From positions 310,001 through 374,000 of the forward strand of contig NZ_CP117460.1 of NCBI RefSeq assembly GCF_030687145.1: 64,000 bases of DNA. Direction: 5' to 3'. Below the pieces are notes generated by a model, which was not told where the DNA came from, made no database searches, and saw nothing but the letters and a program-made list of their open reading frames with translations. Each line of letters starts with the position of its first letter. Position 1 is the first letter of the stretch. Below, piece after piece: positions 54,377-61,970 of this stretch. This DNA is from Pseudomonas sp. FP1742. GTDB taxonomy: Bacteria; Pseudomonadota; Gammaproteobacteria; Pseudomonadales; Pseudomonadaceae. The position numbers and the translations under genes were made by a program.

Positions 54377-55768
54377 ATGAGCAGTACGCAAAGCTCCAAT
54401 GGCCTCGAACAGGGGCTTAAACCGCGTCATGTGACCATGCTGTCGATCGCCGGGGTAATCGGCGCCGGGCTGTTCGTCGGCTCCGGCCACGCCATCGCCG
54501 CTGCAGGCCCGGCCGTGCTGTTGGCCTATGCCGCCGCCGGTGCGCTGGTGGTTCTGGTCATGCGCATGCTCGGCGAGATGGCCGTTGCATCGCCAGACAC
54601 AGGCTCCTTCTCGACATACGCCGATCGTGCAATCGGTCACTGGGCCGGTTTCACCATCGGCTGGCTTTACTGGTGGTTCTGGGTGTTGGTGATCCCGCTG
54701 GAGGCTAATGCTGCCGCAACCATCCTGCACGCTTGGTTTCCGAATGTGGCGATCTGGGCCTTCACCTTGATCATCACGTTGCTGCTGACGGTGACCAACC
54801 TGTTCAGCGTGAAAAATTATGGAGAGTTCGAGTTCTGGTTCGCCTTGGTCAAAGTCGTCGCGATCATCGGCTTTATCGGTCTTGGCATTCTGGCGATCTT
54901 TGGCTTCCTGCCCTCCAGCCAGGTCAGCGGTGTGTCGCATCTGTTTGACACTCAAGGCTTCCTGCCAAACGGTATGGGCGCGGTTCTGGGCGCCATTCTG
55001 ACCACCATGTTTTCCTTCATGGGTACCGAGATCGTGACCATCGCGGCCGCGGAATCGAAGAACCCGGGCCAGCAGATTTCCAAGGCTACCAACTCGGTCA
55101 TCTGGCGGATTGGTTTGTTCTACCTCGTCTCCATCTTCATCGTAGTGGCCTTGGTGCCATGGAACGACCCGATTCTCGCCAGCGTCGGTTCCTACCAGAC
55201 CGTGCTGGAGCGCATGGGTATCCCGAATGCCAAGCTGATCGTTGATATCGTGGTTCTGGTTGCGGTAACCAGCTGCCTGAACTCGGCGCTCTACACCGCA
55301 TCGCGCATGATGTTCTCGTTGGGTAAGCGCGGCGATGCGCCGGCCGTTTCCCAGCGCACCAACAAGAGCGGCACGCCTTACTGGGCGGTGATGCTGTCGA
55401 CCGCGGCCGCGTTTGTTGCCGTATTCGCCAACTACGTGGCCCCGGCTGCGGTGTTTGAATTCCTGCTGGCCAGCTCTGGCGCCATCGCGTTGCTGGTGTA
55501 CCTGGTGATCGCCTTTTCGCAACTGCGTATGCGCAAACAGCGTATGGCTCGCGGCGAAAAAATCGCCTTCAGCATGTGGCTGTTCCCGGGCCTGACCTAC
55601 GCGGTGATCGTATTCATCGTCGCGGCCCTGACCATCATGCTGTTCCAGGAGGCGCATCGCGTGGAAATCCTCGCGACGGGTCTGCTGAGTGTGTTGGTGG
55701 TGGCTGCCGGGTTGTTTGTGGCTCGCCGTCGCAGGCTGCAGAAAGTGGGCGCGGTGGTGCTGAACTGA
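54377..55768 (+). CDS. gabP: GABA permease (APC family)
   Basis: A 463-residue amino-acid permease with twelve TM segments. GLKPRHVTMLSIAGVIGAGL with FVGSGHAIAAAGPA is the APC amino-acid:cation symporter start; ASPDTGSFSTYADRAIG and SFMGTEIVTIAAAES are typical of the GabP branch. The basic tail RRRRLQK is cytosolic. The sigma-54 promoter upstream fits nitrogen-controlled uptake of GABA or related amino acids. Another close APC substrate (proline, beta-alanine) cannot be excluded. Confidence 0.88.
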   Translation: MSSTQSSNGLEQGLKPRHVTMLSIAGVIGAGLFVGSGHAIAAAGPAVLLAYAAAGALVVLVMRMLGEMAVASPDTGSFSTYADRAIGHWAGFTIGWLYWWFWVLVIPLEANAAATILHAWFPNVAIWAFTLIITLLLTVTNLFSVKNYGEFEFWFALVKVVAIIGFIGLGILAIFGFLPSSQVSGVSHLFDTQGFLPNGMGAVLGAILTTMFSFMGTEIVTIAAAESKNPGQQISKATNSVIWRIGLFYLVSIFIVVALVPWNDPILASVGSYQTVLERMGIPNAKLIVDIVVLVAVTSCLNSALYTASRMMFSLGKRGDAPAVSQRTNKSGTPYWAVMLSTAAAFVAVFANYVAPAAVFEFLLASSGAIALLVYLVIAFSQLRMRKQRMARGEKIAFSMWLFPGLTYAVIVFIVAALTIMLFQEAHRVEILATGLLSVLVVAAGLFVARRRRLQKVGAVVLN

Positions 55769-55785
55769 TTCGTACCGCGTAACGC

Positions 55786-55823
55786 AAAACGGCCGCTGTC
55801 AGTGATGACAAGCGGCCGTTTTT
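55786..55823. terminator. Terminator between gabP and vapC (repeat copy 1)
   Basis: Stem ACGGCCGCTTGTCATC-type with AAAA before and TTTTT after, so it works in both directions. The same 38 bases recur, with one change, at 56592-56629 on the other side of vapBC. Confidence 0.88.
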
Positions 55824-55846
55824 GTTTTGTCTGTTGTACTCGATAT

Positions 55847-56254
55847 TCAAACGGGATGAACCCAGTCTTCAACCCGTAAACCGGATACACGCTCAAATTC
55901 CCGAAGGTTATTCGTCACGATGGTGAATCCTCGTGAGCGCGCGTGGCCGGCAATCATCTGGTCATAAGGGCTTATTGGTGTCCCTGCTTTAGCCAGTTCC
56001 GAGCGAATCATTCCGGTGTGCGCGGCTGCTTCATAGTCGAAAGGCAAGATCTCAAGACGGGCAACAAAGCCCTCGATGACAGCGAGGTTTTTTTCGGGGG
56101 CGGCAGATTTTTCGGCACCGTAGATCAACTCCATCAAGGTGACAGCGCTGATGCAAAGCTGGCCGTGATGACGATTGAAGGCTTCACGTACAGCCTGTGG
56201 CTTGTTCTTGATAGTGAAGATGCAGATGTTGGTGTCGAGCATGAATTTGATCAT
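55847..56254 (-). CDS. vapC: VapC-type PIN-domain ribonuclease toxin
   Basis: A 135-residue PIN nuclease. FMLDTNICIFTIKN near residues 4-17 has the first Asp, VTLMELIYGAEKS the Glu, PISPYDQMIAGHA the later Asp and TNNLREFERV the end motif, so the four-acid site is complete. Such toxins cut tRNA or rRNA. It overlaps vapB by one base (stop/start), forming a standard pair. Confidence 0.94.
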   Translation of the reverse strand: MIKFMLDTNICIFTIKNKPQAVREAFNRHHGQLCISAVTLMELIYGAEKSAAPEKNLAVIEGFVARLEILPFDYEAAAHTGMIRSELAKAGTPISPYDQMIAGHARSRGFTIVTNNLREFERVSGLRVEDWVHPV

Positions 56255-56484
56255 TAGAGCGACTCACGCTCCTGATCGACTGGCTGTTCACGATCAGCCA
56301 TGAAGTCTGCACTCACACCTTCACCATCGAACCAGCTGTCCCAGGCCTCTCCTGCCGGGGTGATGATGCGAGCCCTGCCGATAGCGATAACATCGACCCG
56401 TTTCACGTCGCTGGGCATTGCGACGGCTTTGGGCAGGCGAACGGCCTGGCTTCGATTGCTCATAAAAAGGGTGGTCTGTTCCAT
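56254..56484 (-). CDS. vapB: VapB-type antitoxin
   Basis: A 76-residue AbrB/SpoVT-fold antitoxin. TTLFMSNRSQAVRLPKAVAM is the N-terminal DNA-binding swapped-hairpin sequence; the C-terminal half (DSWFDGEGVSADFMADREQP) would wrap the toxin. It precedes vapC. GGAGGCC is the ribosome site before the ATG at 56484. It probably represses its own promoter. Confidence 0.92.
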   Translation of the reverse strand: MEQTTLFMSNRSQAVRLPKAVAMPSDVKRVDVIAIGRARIITPAGEAWDSWFDGEGVSADFMADREQPVDQERESL

Positions 56485-56591
56485 GATGGCCTCCTGCGTT
56501 TTGAAGTCAAAAGGATAGAATTTCGGTGGGATATGTCAATGGGATATACGTGGCTGCTGACGAAGGGTGTTGATAGCGCGCAGGCTACAAA

Positions 56592-56629
56592 AAAACGGCC
56601 GCTGTCAGTGATGACAAGCAGCCGTTTTT
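56592..56629. repeat. Terminator duplicate (copy 2) beyond vapBC
   Basis: 38 bases identical to 55786-55823 except G to A at one stem position. On the minus strand it ends the operon of the paralogues at 56645 and 57104. The two copies bracket vapBC like the footprint of an insertion. Confidence 0.85.
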
Positions 56630-56644
56630 ACTTGCGGGGTAGCC

Positions 56645-57097
56645 TTACTCGGCCTTTTCGACCGGCAGGTCCAGCGACTGACGATAACTGTCCAGCGCAT
56701 CGCCAAAGTCAGTGATGAATTGCGGGTCGGTCAGCCAGGCCTGGGCGGCATCGAGGTCCATGCCATCGGCCCACATGCGGTAGTCGATCAGCATGTCGGC
56801 GGCCAGATGTGTGGCGGCCATGGCTTCGTTGTCGGCGTTTTCCATATCCAGCAGTTCTGGATGGTCGCTGATGATCCCGGCGAGGTTCGACAGCAGGGCC
56901 AGCAGCATGTCGTTGCGGCTGATGGCCTCGGCGTCGCGCATTTTGCTGAACATCGCCAGGGTGTATTCGGGGATCGGCTCGCCGGGTTCACCCAGGTCAT
57001 CGTTCAGTTCGGCGGGTTTTCTGCCGACCATGCGGATTTGTTTGGCCTTGGCCTTTGCGCGTTTGGCGCGTTTCTGCTGCTTGTTCAGGGATGCCAT
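56645..57097 (-). CDS. Hypothetical protein, tandem paralogue 2
   Basis: A 150-residue acidic protein with a basic N-terminal tail of repeated KRAKRAKAKAKQ, then helices TLAMFSKMRDAEAIS, HLAADMLIDYRMWADGMD and AQAWLTDPQF. It is homologous to the next gene upstream (57104-57520): same basic start MAS-NKQ-KRA-RAKAKAKQ, same acidic middle, same length. The basic tail could bind nucleic acid. No family name recognised; function unknown. Gap between the pair is six bases. Confidence 0.75.
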   Translation of the reverse strand: MASLNKQQKRAKRAKAKAKQIRMVGRKPAELNDDLGEPGEPIPEYTLAMFSKMRDAEAISRNDMLLALLSNLAGIISDHPELLDMENADNEAMAATHLAADMLIDYRMWADGMDLDAAQAWLTDPQFITDFGDALDSYRQSLDLPVEKAE

Positions 57098-57103
57098 GGG
57101 AAC

Positions 57104-57520
57104 TCAGTTGGTTTTCTGTTGGGTTTGGGCCGCGATGGCGTCGGACGCCGCCACGTAATCAGCCTGGAAGGCCGGGGATTCGATCCACGCCAGGGCGCCG
57201 GCTTCGTCGGTCTCGGTGGACCATTGGCGATACTCGATGAGTGCCGCGAGGATGAAATCCATCGCGCCTTCTTCACCTTCCTGTTCGTACACCAGCTCCA
57301 GCAGCGGGTCTTCGAGGAAGGCCGCGCACATCGCTTGCTGACTGGTTTTTTCGGCGTCGATCATTTTCTTGAACAGTTCGGTCAGATCCACCGATTCGAA
57401 GTCGATGCGATCGTCGTTCGGGTCCAGCTCGACCGGCGTGGCGGCCCGCTGGGTGCGGTTCTGCTTGGCCTTGGCTTTGGCGCGGGAGGCGCGTTTGTTC
57501 TGCTTGTTGGCGGAGGCCAT
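57104..57520 (-). CDS. Hypothetical protein, tandem paralogue 1
   Basis: A 138-residue protein with the basic start MASANKQNKRASRAKAKAKQ followed by an acidic helical part (ESVDLTELFKKMIDAEKTS, FILAALIEYRQWSTETDEAG, ALAWIESPAFQADY). It is the first gene of the pair with 56645-57097. The start at 57520 is chosen by alignment with the paralogue; the frame is open to 57556. It lies 36 bases after the hydrolase gene on the same strand. No function can be named. Confidence 0.75.
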   Translation of the reverse strand: MASANKQNKRASRAKAKAKQNRTQRAATPVELDPNDDRIDFESVDLTELFKKMIDAEKTSQQAMCAAFLEDPLLELVYEQEGEEGAMDFILAALIEYRQWSTETDEAGALAWIESPAFQADYVAASDAIAAQTQQKTN

Positions 57521-57556
57521 GGGCGTCATTCCGTAATTCGTGAGAGGGCGCATCAA

Positions 57557-58531
57557 TCAGCTGCGTGGCACTCGCCGCCCAGGGGTGTTGGGGGCCAGTT
57601 CGCCGGTCTGCAGCCAGGACAATGCAATGGGCCATAGTGTGGCTTGGTATGCGCTGCGAAAAAAGGCGAAATGTCCGACTTCTTCTTCGCCGATGTCCTC
57701 AGGTGTGATTCTCAGGTGGGTATTTGTACTGCCGGTGAGGTAGCCAAGCAGGCGTTCTATGGCTGGAATCGTGCCGTAGGGATCGTCGCTGAGGCTGATG
57801 GCCAGGGTTTGTGCGCTGACGTTGGCGAAGGGCAGTCGACCGGTTCTGGCGTGGATGAGGCGACCGCTGGGGCGTTTCTCATATCGGTTGCTGGGCGTGC
57901 TCCAGTCGCGAACCACGCCGGCGGGGGTGTCTTCGAGCCAACCCAGGCGTTTGCCGGGGAAGTAGCCGCAAAGCATCGTCATCAACGGCATCACCACGTG
58001 CCACTTGGCGAACATCCGCCAGCGATGAGCGGGGGCGTAGTCGCGCCAGTAAGCGAACTGCGCGCCCACTGTCACCAGGCGTCGGATCAAATGCCCGGAG
58101 GCCCCCAGCCCCGCAGCACAGCCGCCGAAGCTGTGGCCGACGACATTGATGGGTTGTCCCGCAAATTCGCGTTGCGCTCTTTGCAGCATCGCCTCGAAAT
58201 CCAGCGCGCCCCAGTCGGACCATGAGGCCTCGAGCCCTTTCAACGATGCGGGACGCGACTCGCCGATGCCTCGGTAGTCATAAGTGATCACGTCAAAGCC
58301 GTTGGCGAACAGGTAATCGGCGAAGCGCGAATAGTGTCGGCAACGGACAGAGGTGGCAGCGTTGACGATAACCACCGGGCGAGTTGGGTCTTGATGGGTG
58401 TGCCGCCAGGTGAAGCCGCCAAGGAGGAAGCCATCGGCGGCGGGCTCCCTGAAGGATTCGCCGGGTGTGCGGGTGGGCAACGGCAACTCGAGTTGCGTCG
58501 GGGCCAGTGAGGGTATGTCCTGTAAGTTCAT
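57557..58531 (-). CDS. Alpha/beta hydrolase
   Basis: A 324-residue cytosolic alpha/beta hydrolase. GHSFGGCAAG near residues 133-142 gives nucleophile Ser135; the lid region follows, and SDDPYGTIPAIERLLG and the late EVGHFAFFR supply plausible acid and His. NAATSVRCRHYSRFADYL is the oxyanion-side segment. It resembles the uncharacterised YheT/serine aminopeptidase-like group of large hydrolases. It precedes the paralogue pair and lies 69 bases after the DUF1016 gene on the same strand. Substrate unknown. Confidence 0.85.
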   Translation of the reverse strand: MNLQDIPSLAPTQLELPLPTRTPGESFREPAADGFLLGGFTWRHTHQDPTRPVVIVNAATSVRCRHYSRFADYLFANGFDVITYDYRGIGESRPASLKGLEASWSDWGALDFEAMLQRAQREFAGQPINVVGHSFGGCAAGLGASGHLIRRLVTVGAQFAYWRDYAPAHRWRMFAKWHVVMPLMTMLCGYFPGKRLGWLEDTPAGVVRDWSTPSNRYEKRPSGRLIHARTGRLPFANVSAQTLAISLSDDPYGTIPAIERLLGYLTGSTNTHLRITPEDIGEEEVGHFAFFRSAYQATLWPIALSWLQTGELAPNTPGRRVPRS

Positions 58532-58600
58532 CGGCTTTGAACCTTTGCGACCAGTTACTCACCATAGTCGTCATGCCGTTTATGAACAATCTGCCCGCGC

Positions 58601-59656
58601 TTATCGGGGGCGCTTGAGTAACCGCTCCTCAAGCACCGCCCATTCCCGATCCAGTTCTGTGCGAAGTTCCTCCTCACTCGGCAGCACCAGTCTGTAGGTA
58701 CTTGCGAACAGTTGTTCGTTGCCTTGCAGCACTGAATAGCGCACCACCGATTCATCTTTTTGCGCGCAGAGAATGAGGCCGACGGTGGGGCCATCCTCCG
58801 GTCCGCGCTTGAGGTCGTCGTACATGCGTACATACATGTCCATCTGGCCCACATCCTGGTGAGTCAGTACGCCGCGCTTGAGGTCGAAGATGACGAAGCA
58901 CTTGAGCAGGTAGTTGTAGAACACCAGGTCGATGTAGAAGTCTCTGCTGTCGGTACTGATACGTTGCTGGCGAGCGATGAAGGCGAAGCCTTTGCCCAGT
59001 TCGAGCAGAAAACCCTGGAGTTGATCGATCAGTGCTTGCTCAAGATCGCTTTCCTGAACCCGGCCTGCATTGGGCAGGCCGAGAAACTCGAGCAGCACCG
59101 GATCCCGGATGAAATCCCGAGGGCTGGCGTTCATTTGCTGGATGTTGATGGCGGCTTCCTGCTTGACGGCAACCCGGTCGCGGCTCGCCAGCAGGCGTTC
59201 GTAGTAGAGGGTGTTGATCTGGCGCTCAAGGGCGCGACTTGACCAGTTCTGGAGTGCTGATTCGTTCATGTACCAGTGGCGAGCGTTGTCGTTGTCGACT
59301 CGCAGCAGCCTGCGGTAGTGGGTCCAGCTCAATTCGGAACGCACTGCGTTCCAGATTGGAAAGGTCTGATAAAAATCCCGCATGTATCGCAGGTTGCGTT
59401 CGTCAAAACCTTTTCCAAACTCGGAAGTCAGGACTTTGGCCAGTGTCGAGAGCAGCTGCTTGCCATAAGCTGCCCGCCGAGCCCCTTCCTGCTCGAACTC
59501 CACGATATGCCGGCCGATCTGCCAACAGGTTTGCACCTGAACGGTATCGACCGCTCGCAGCACCTTTTGGCGCGCGTCACGGATCAGCTCGCCCAGACTG
59601 CCGAGCAGTGAAGCCATTTGTGGATCTTGAGTGTTATCGGGTTTGAGGTGGCTCAT
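58601..59656 (-). CDS. DUF1016/YhcG-family PDDEXK nuclease-domain protein
   Basis: A 351-residue protein. The N-terminal DUF1016 helical part (IRDARQKVLRAVDTVQVQTC, WQIGRHIVEFEQEG, NLRYMRDFYQTFPIW) is followed by a PDDEXK-like nuclease core with DFYIDLVFYNYLLKCFVIFDLK. The Asp of YIDLVF and the D-x-K of FDLK are present. The ATG at 59656 is preferred to 59776. YhcG-type proteins are linked to mobile or defence loci and replication; the exact role is unknown. It stands alone here. Confidence 0.88.
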   Translation of the reverse strand: MSHLKPDNTQDPQMASLLGSLGELIRDARQKVLRAVDTVQVQTCWQIGRHIVEFEQEGARRAAYGKQLLSTLAKVLTSEFGKGFDERNLRYMRDFYQTFPIWNAVRSELSWTHYRRLLRVDNDNARHWYMNESALQNWSSRALERQINTLYYERLLASRDRVAVKQEAAINIQQMNASPRDFIRDPVLLEFLGLPNAGRVQESDLEQALIDQLQGFLLELGKGFAFIARQQRISTDSRDFYIDLVFYNYLLKCFVIFDLKRGVLTHQDVGQMDMYVRMYDDLKRGPEDGPTVGLILCAQKDESVVRYSVLQGNEQLFASTYRLVLPSEEELRTELDREWAVLEERLLKRPR

Positions 59657-59920
59657 GACTTCTTCCGCGGTTGAAGGAAACAGGCGCAAGAGGATGGCAA
59701 GAGAGCGATAGTCGGCGATGCCGGGCGCTACTGGTAAACCGGAAGGAAATACCGGATTCGTCTTGCAGGACGTCACCGACTACAGCTCGTATTTGAGGAG
59801 CAAATCGTGTAGTCCGATTCGCAGTGAGCCCCATTCCGAATCGATCTAAAACTTGAGTATTCAGAGGCAAATCTAAAAGGAGTAACGAGTGGGTTCTGCG
59901 CAACCCCGGGAGTCACCATC

Positions 59921-60370
59921 ATGAAGTACGTCCATTCATTCATGCTGCCCATCGCCGCTGTCGGCGTACTGATGTTTCCAGTCGCGATTAACGCCGCCAG
60001 TCTTGAACCGATCGACAGTTCAGCCGTGCAAGTCCAGCAGCAACAACAAAACGGGATTGCCTACTTGTCCGGGGGGATCGGAGAGGACGAGGCCAAAGCC
60101 ATTCAGCAAACCAAGGGCTATAACCTGCACATGACCTTCTCCACCGGGCCTCAGGATGAATACATTCCCGATGTGGATCTGGTTATCCAGAAAGCCGCAG
60201 GGCAGACCGTGCTGACACTGAGTCAGGCCGGGCCGCTGGTTTACGTTCAGCTGCCTGCCGGCAAGTACACCGTTGTCGCGACGCATAAAGGTGAGGTGCG
60301 GCGTGATACCGCGGATGTGGGCAGTGGTGCCGCTCGCAACCTGGTTTTCCATTGGGGCGGTGAAAACTAG
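59921..60370 (+). CDS. Exported hypothetical protein
   Basis: A 149-residue protein with a signal peptide (MKYVHSFMLPIAAVGVLMFP, cleaved after INA near 25), a glutamine run (VQQQQQNG) and a beta-rich mature part, VYVQLPAGKYTVVATHKGEV, that recalls the carboxypeptidase regulatory-like/DUF2846 prealbumin-like fold. Divergent from the DUF1016 gene. Probably periplasmic; function unknown. Confidence 0.75.
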   Translation: MKYVHSFMLPIAAVGVLMFPVAINAASLEPIDSSAVQVQQQQQNGIAYLSGGIGEDEAKAIQQTKGYNLHMTFSTGPQDEYIPDVDLVIQKAAGQTVLTLSQAGPLVYVQLPAGKYTVVATHKGEVRRDTADVGSGAARNLVFHWGGEN

Positions 60371-60412
60371 TCAGGAGAGGTGGCTTGGGTGATATCTGAT
60401 TAAATCCCAGGC

Positions 60413-60448
60413 ATAAAAAAACCCTGAATCTTGCGATTCAGGGTTTTC
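60413..60448 (-). terminator. Terminator downstream of tRNA-Phe
   Basis: Minus strand stem AACCCTGAATC/GATTCAGGGTT followed by T run; also usable, more weakly, on + for the exported protein gene. Confidence 0.85.
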
Positions 60449-60454
60449 GGTATT

Positions 60455-60530
60455 TGGTGCCCAGAGACGGAATCGAACCGCCGACACGGGGATTTTCAAT
60501 CCCCTGCTCTACCGACTGAGCTATCTGGGC
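60455..60530 (-). tRNA. tRNA-Phe (GAA)
   Basis: 76-base cloverleaf on the minus strand: acceptor GCCCAGA/TCTGGGC, anticodon loop TTGAAAA with anticodon GAA in a GGGGA/TCCCC stem, T-arm GGTTCGATTCC, encoded CCA. It follows yggX on the same strand, as in P. aeruginosa. Confidence 0.96.
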
Positions 60531-60633
60531 AACGGGGCGCATTAAACGGGTTTTTCAGGGGGTCGTCAAGCAAGTTTTCAAAAAATATTTAATTATTACC
60601 GTCGCTTACGTGCCGACCCCGGATTTTGATCAA

Positions 60634-60906
60634 TTATTGAGCAGGTGGAACGTAGCCTTCGGCCTTGGCGTATTCCTCGCCGGAAAAGAACTTGTCCATC
60701 TCGCCCTGAAGATATTTGCGGTCTTCGGCGTTCATCATGTTCAGGCGTTTTTCGTTGATCAGCAGGGTCTGGTGTTTCTGCCAGTCGGCCCAGGCCTTGG
60801 CCGAGACGTGGTCAAAAATGTCCTGACCTTTTGCACCCGGAAATGGAGCGCGCTCCAGGGCGGGCAGTTCTTCTTTGTACTTGCGGCACATGATGGTGCG
60901 GGTCAT
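60634..60906 (-). CDS. yggX: Probable Fe(2+)-trafficking protein YggX
   Basis: A 90-residue protein protecting iron-sulfur clusters and aiding iron traffic in the cytosol. [20 protein letters not shown] with Cys7, then [21 protein letters not shown] and [20 protein letters not shown] are family hallmarks. It overlaps the mutY stop by four bases (ATGA), forming the conserved mutY-yggX pair. MutY itself carries a 4Fe-4S cluster, which fits the pairing. Confidence 0.96.
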   Translation of the reverse strand: MTRTIMCRKYKEELPALERAPFPGAKGQDIFDHVSAKAWADWQKHQTLLINEKRLNMMNAEDRKYLQGEMDKFFSGEEYAKAEGYVPPAQ

Positions 60907-61970
60907 GACGACTCTCCTGCGTTCAATACGGCGGCCGCGCGTTCGAGCAAGGTTTTGACCGGGGCGGCAAGGCCCAGGCGCGGCGGGGTGGCGAGGTTAT
61001 ACCAGAGCCAGTCGGCCTCGGCCACGTGATGGCCGGCCTCCTGCACCTGGACCAGCCAGGGTTCGATGGATAATTGAAAGTGGCTGAAGGTATGTACCAG
61101 GCTCGGCAGTGCCTGTTGGCTGCCCAGTTCCAGCGAGTGCTGCGAAGCCAGATGTTGCAGGTCGTCGAGGTCATCGAGTTCCGGCAGGCTCCAGAGACCG
61201 CCCCACAGGCCCGTGGAAGGGCGACGGTAAAGCAGAATCGCACCGTCGCCGTTGGCGAGCATCGGCATCAGTGTGCGTTTCTGTGGCACGGCTTTGCGCG
61301 GCTTGGGGATCGGGTAGCGGGTTTCCAGGCCGAGCATGTGTGCTTCGCAGCCCTTTTTCAGTGGGCAGAGCAGGCAGCTCGGCTTGCTGCGGGTGCAGAG
61401 CGTGGCGCCCAGATCCATCATCGCCTGGGTATAGGCGTTGACCCGGTCATGCGGCGTGAAGCGCTCAGCGTTCGCCCACAACTGTTTGGCGACCTTCGGC
61501 TCGCCGGGATAACCCTCTTGCGCGGTAAAGCGCGCCAGCACCCGTTTGACGTTGCCATCGAGGATCGGCGCGCGGATGCCCATGCTCAGGCTGGCAATCG
61601 CCCCGGCGGTGGACAGGCCGATACCCGGCAGCCCGGTGAGTTTCTCCACATCGCGGGGAAACTCGCCGCCATATTCGGCAACCACAATCTTCGCAGTCTT
61701 TTGCAGGTTGCGCGCCCGGGTGTAATAACCGAGGCCGGTCCACAGGTGCAGCACTTCGTCTTCCGGCGCGGCGGCCAGGGCTTCGACGGTTGGCAGCGAG
61801 GCCATGAACCGGTCGAAGTAGTTCAGCACGGTGCTGACCTGGGTCTGCTGCAACATGATTTCCGAGACCCACACCCGGTAAGGGGTGATGCCCTGTTGCC
61901 ACGGCAAGTCATGGCGACCGTGGCGGTCGTACCAGTCCAGCACGGCCGTTGAAAACTGCTCGGCTCTCAT
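60903..61970 (-). CDS. mutY: A/G-specific adenine glycosylase MutY
   Basis: A 355-residue base-excision enzyme removing adenine opposite 8-oxoguanine. [13 protein letters not shown] has the catalytic Glu near 37, the HhH-GPD motif [18 protein letters not shown] near 114, [11 protein letters not shown] the catalytic Asp near 138, and the 4Fe-4S cluster C-x6-C-x2-C-x5-C is intact as [19 protein letters not shown]-terminal NUDIX-like domain with [20 protein letters not shown] follows. It overlaps the AsmA-family gene by four bases. Confidence 0.97.
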   Translation of the reverse strand: MRAEQFSTAVLDWYDRHGRHDLPWQQGITPYRVWVSEIMLQQTQVSTVLNYFDRFMASLPTVEALAAAPEDEVLHLWTGLGYYTRARNLQKTAKIVVAEYGGEFPRDVEKLTGLPGIGLSTAGAIASLSMGIRAPILDGNVKRVLARFTAQEGYPGEPKVAKQLWANAERFTPHDRVNAYTQAMMDLGATLCTRSKPSCLLCPLKKGCEAHMLGLETRYPIPKPRKAVPQKRTLMPMLANGDGAILLYRRPSTGLWGGLWSLPELDDLDDLQHLASQHSLELGSQQALPSLVHTFSHFQLSIEPWLVQVQEAGHHVAEADWLWYNLATPPRLGLAAPVKTLLERAAAVLNAGESS

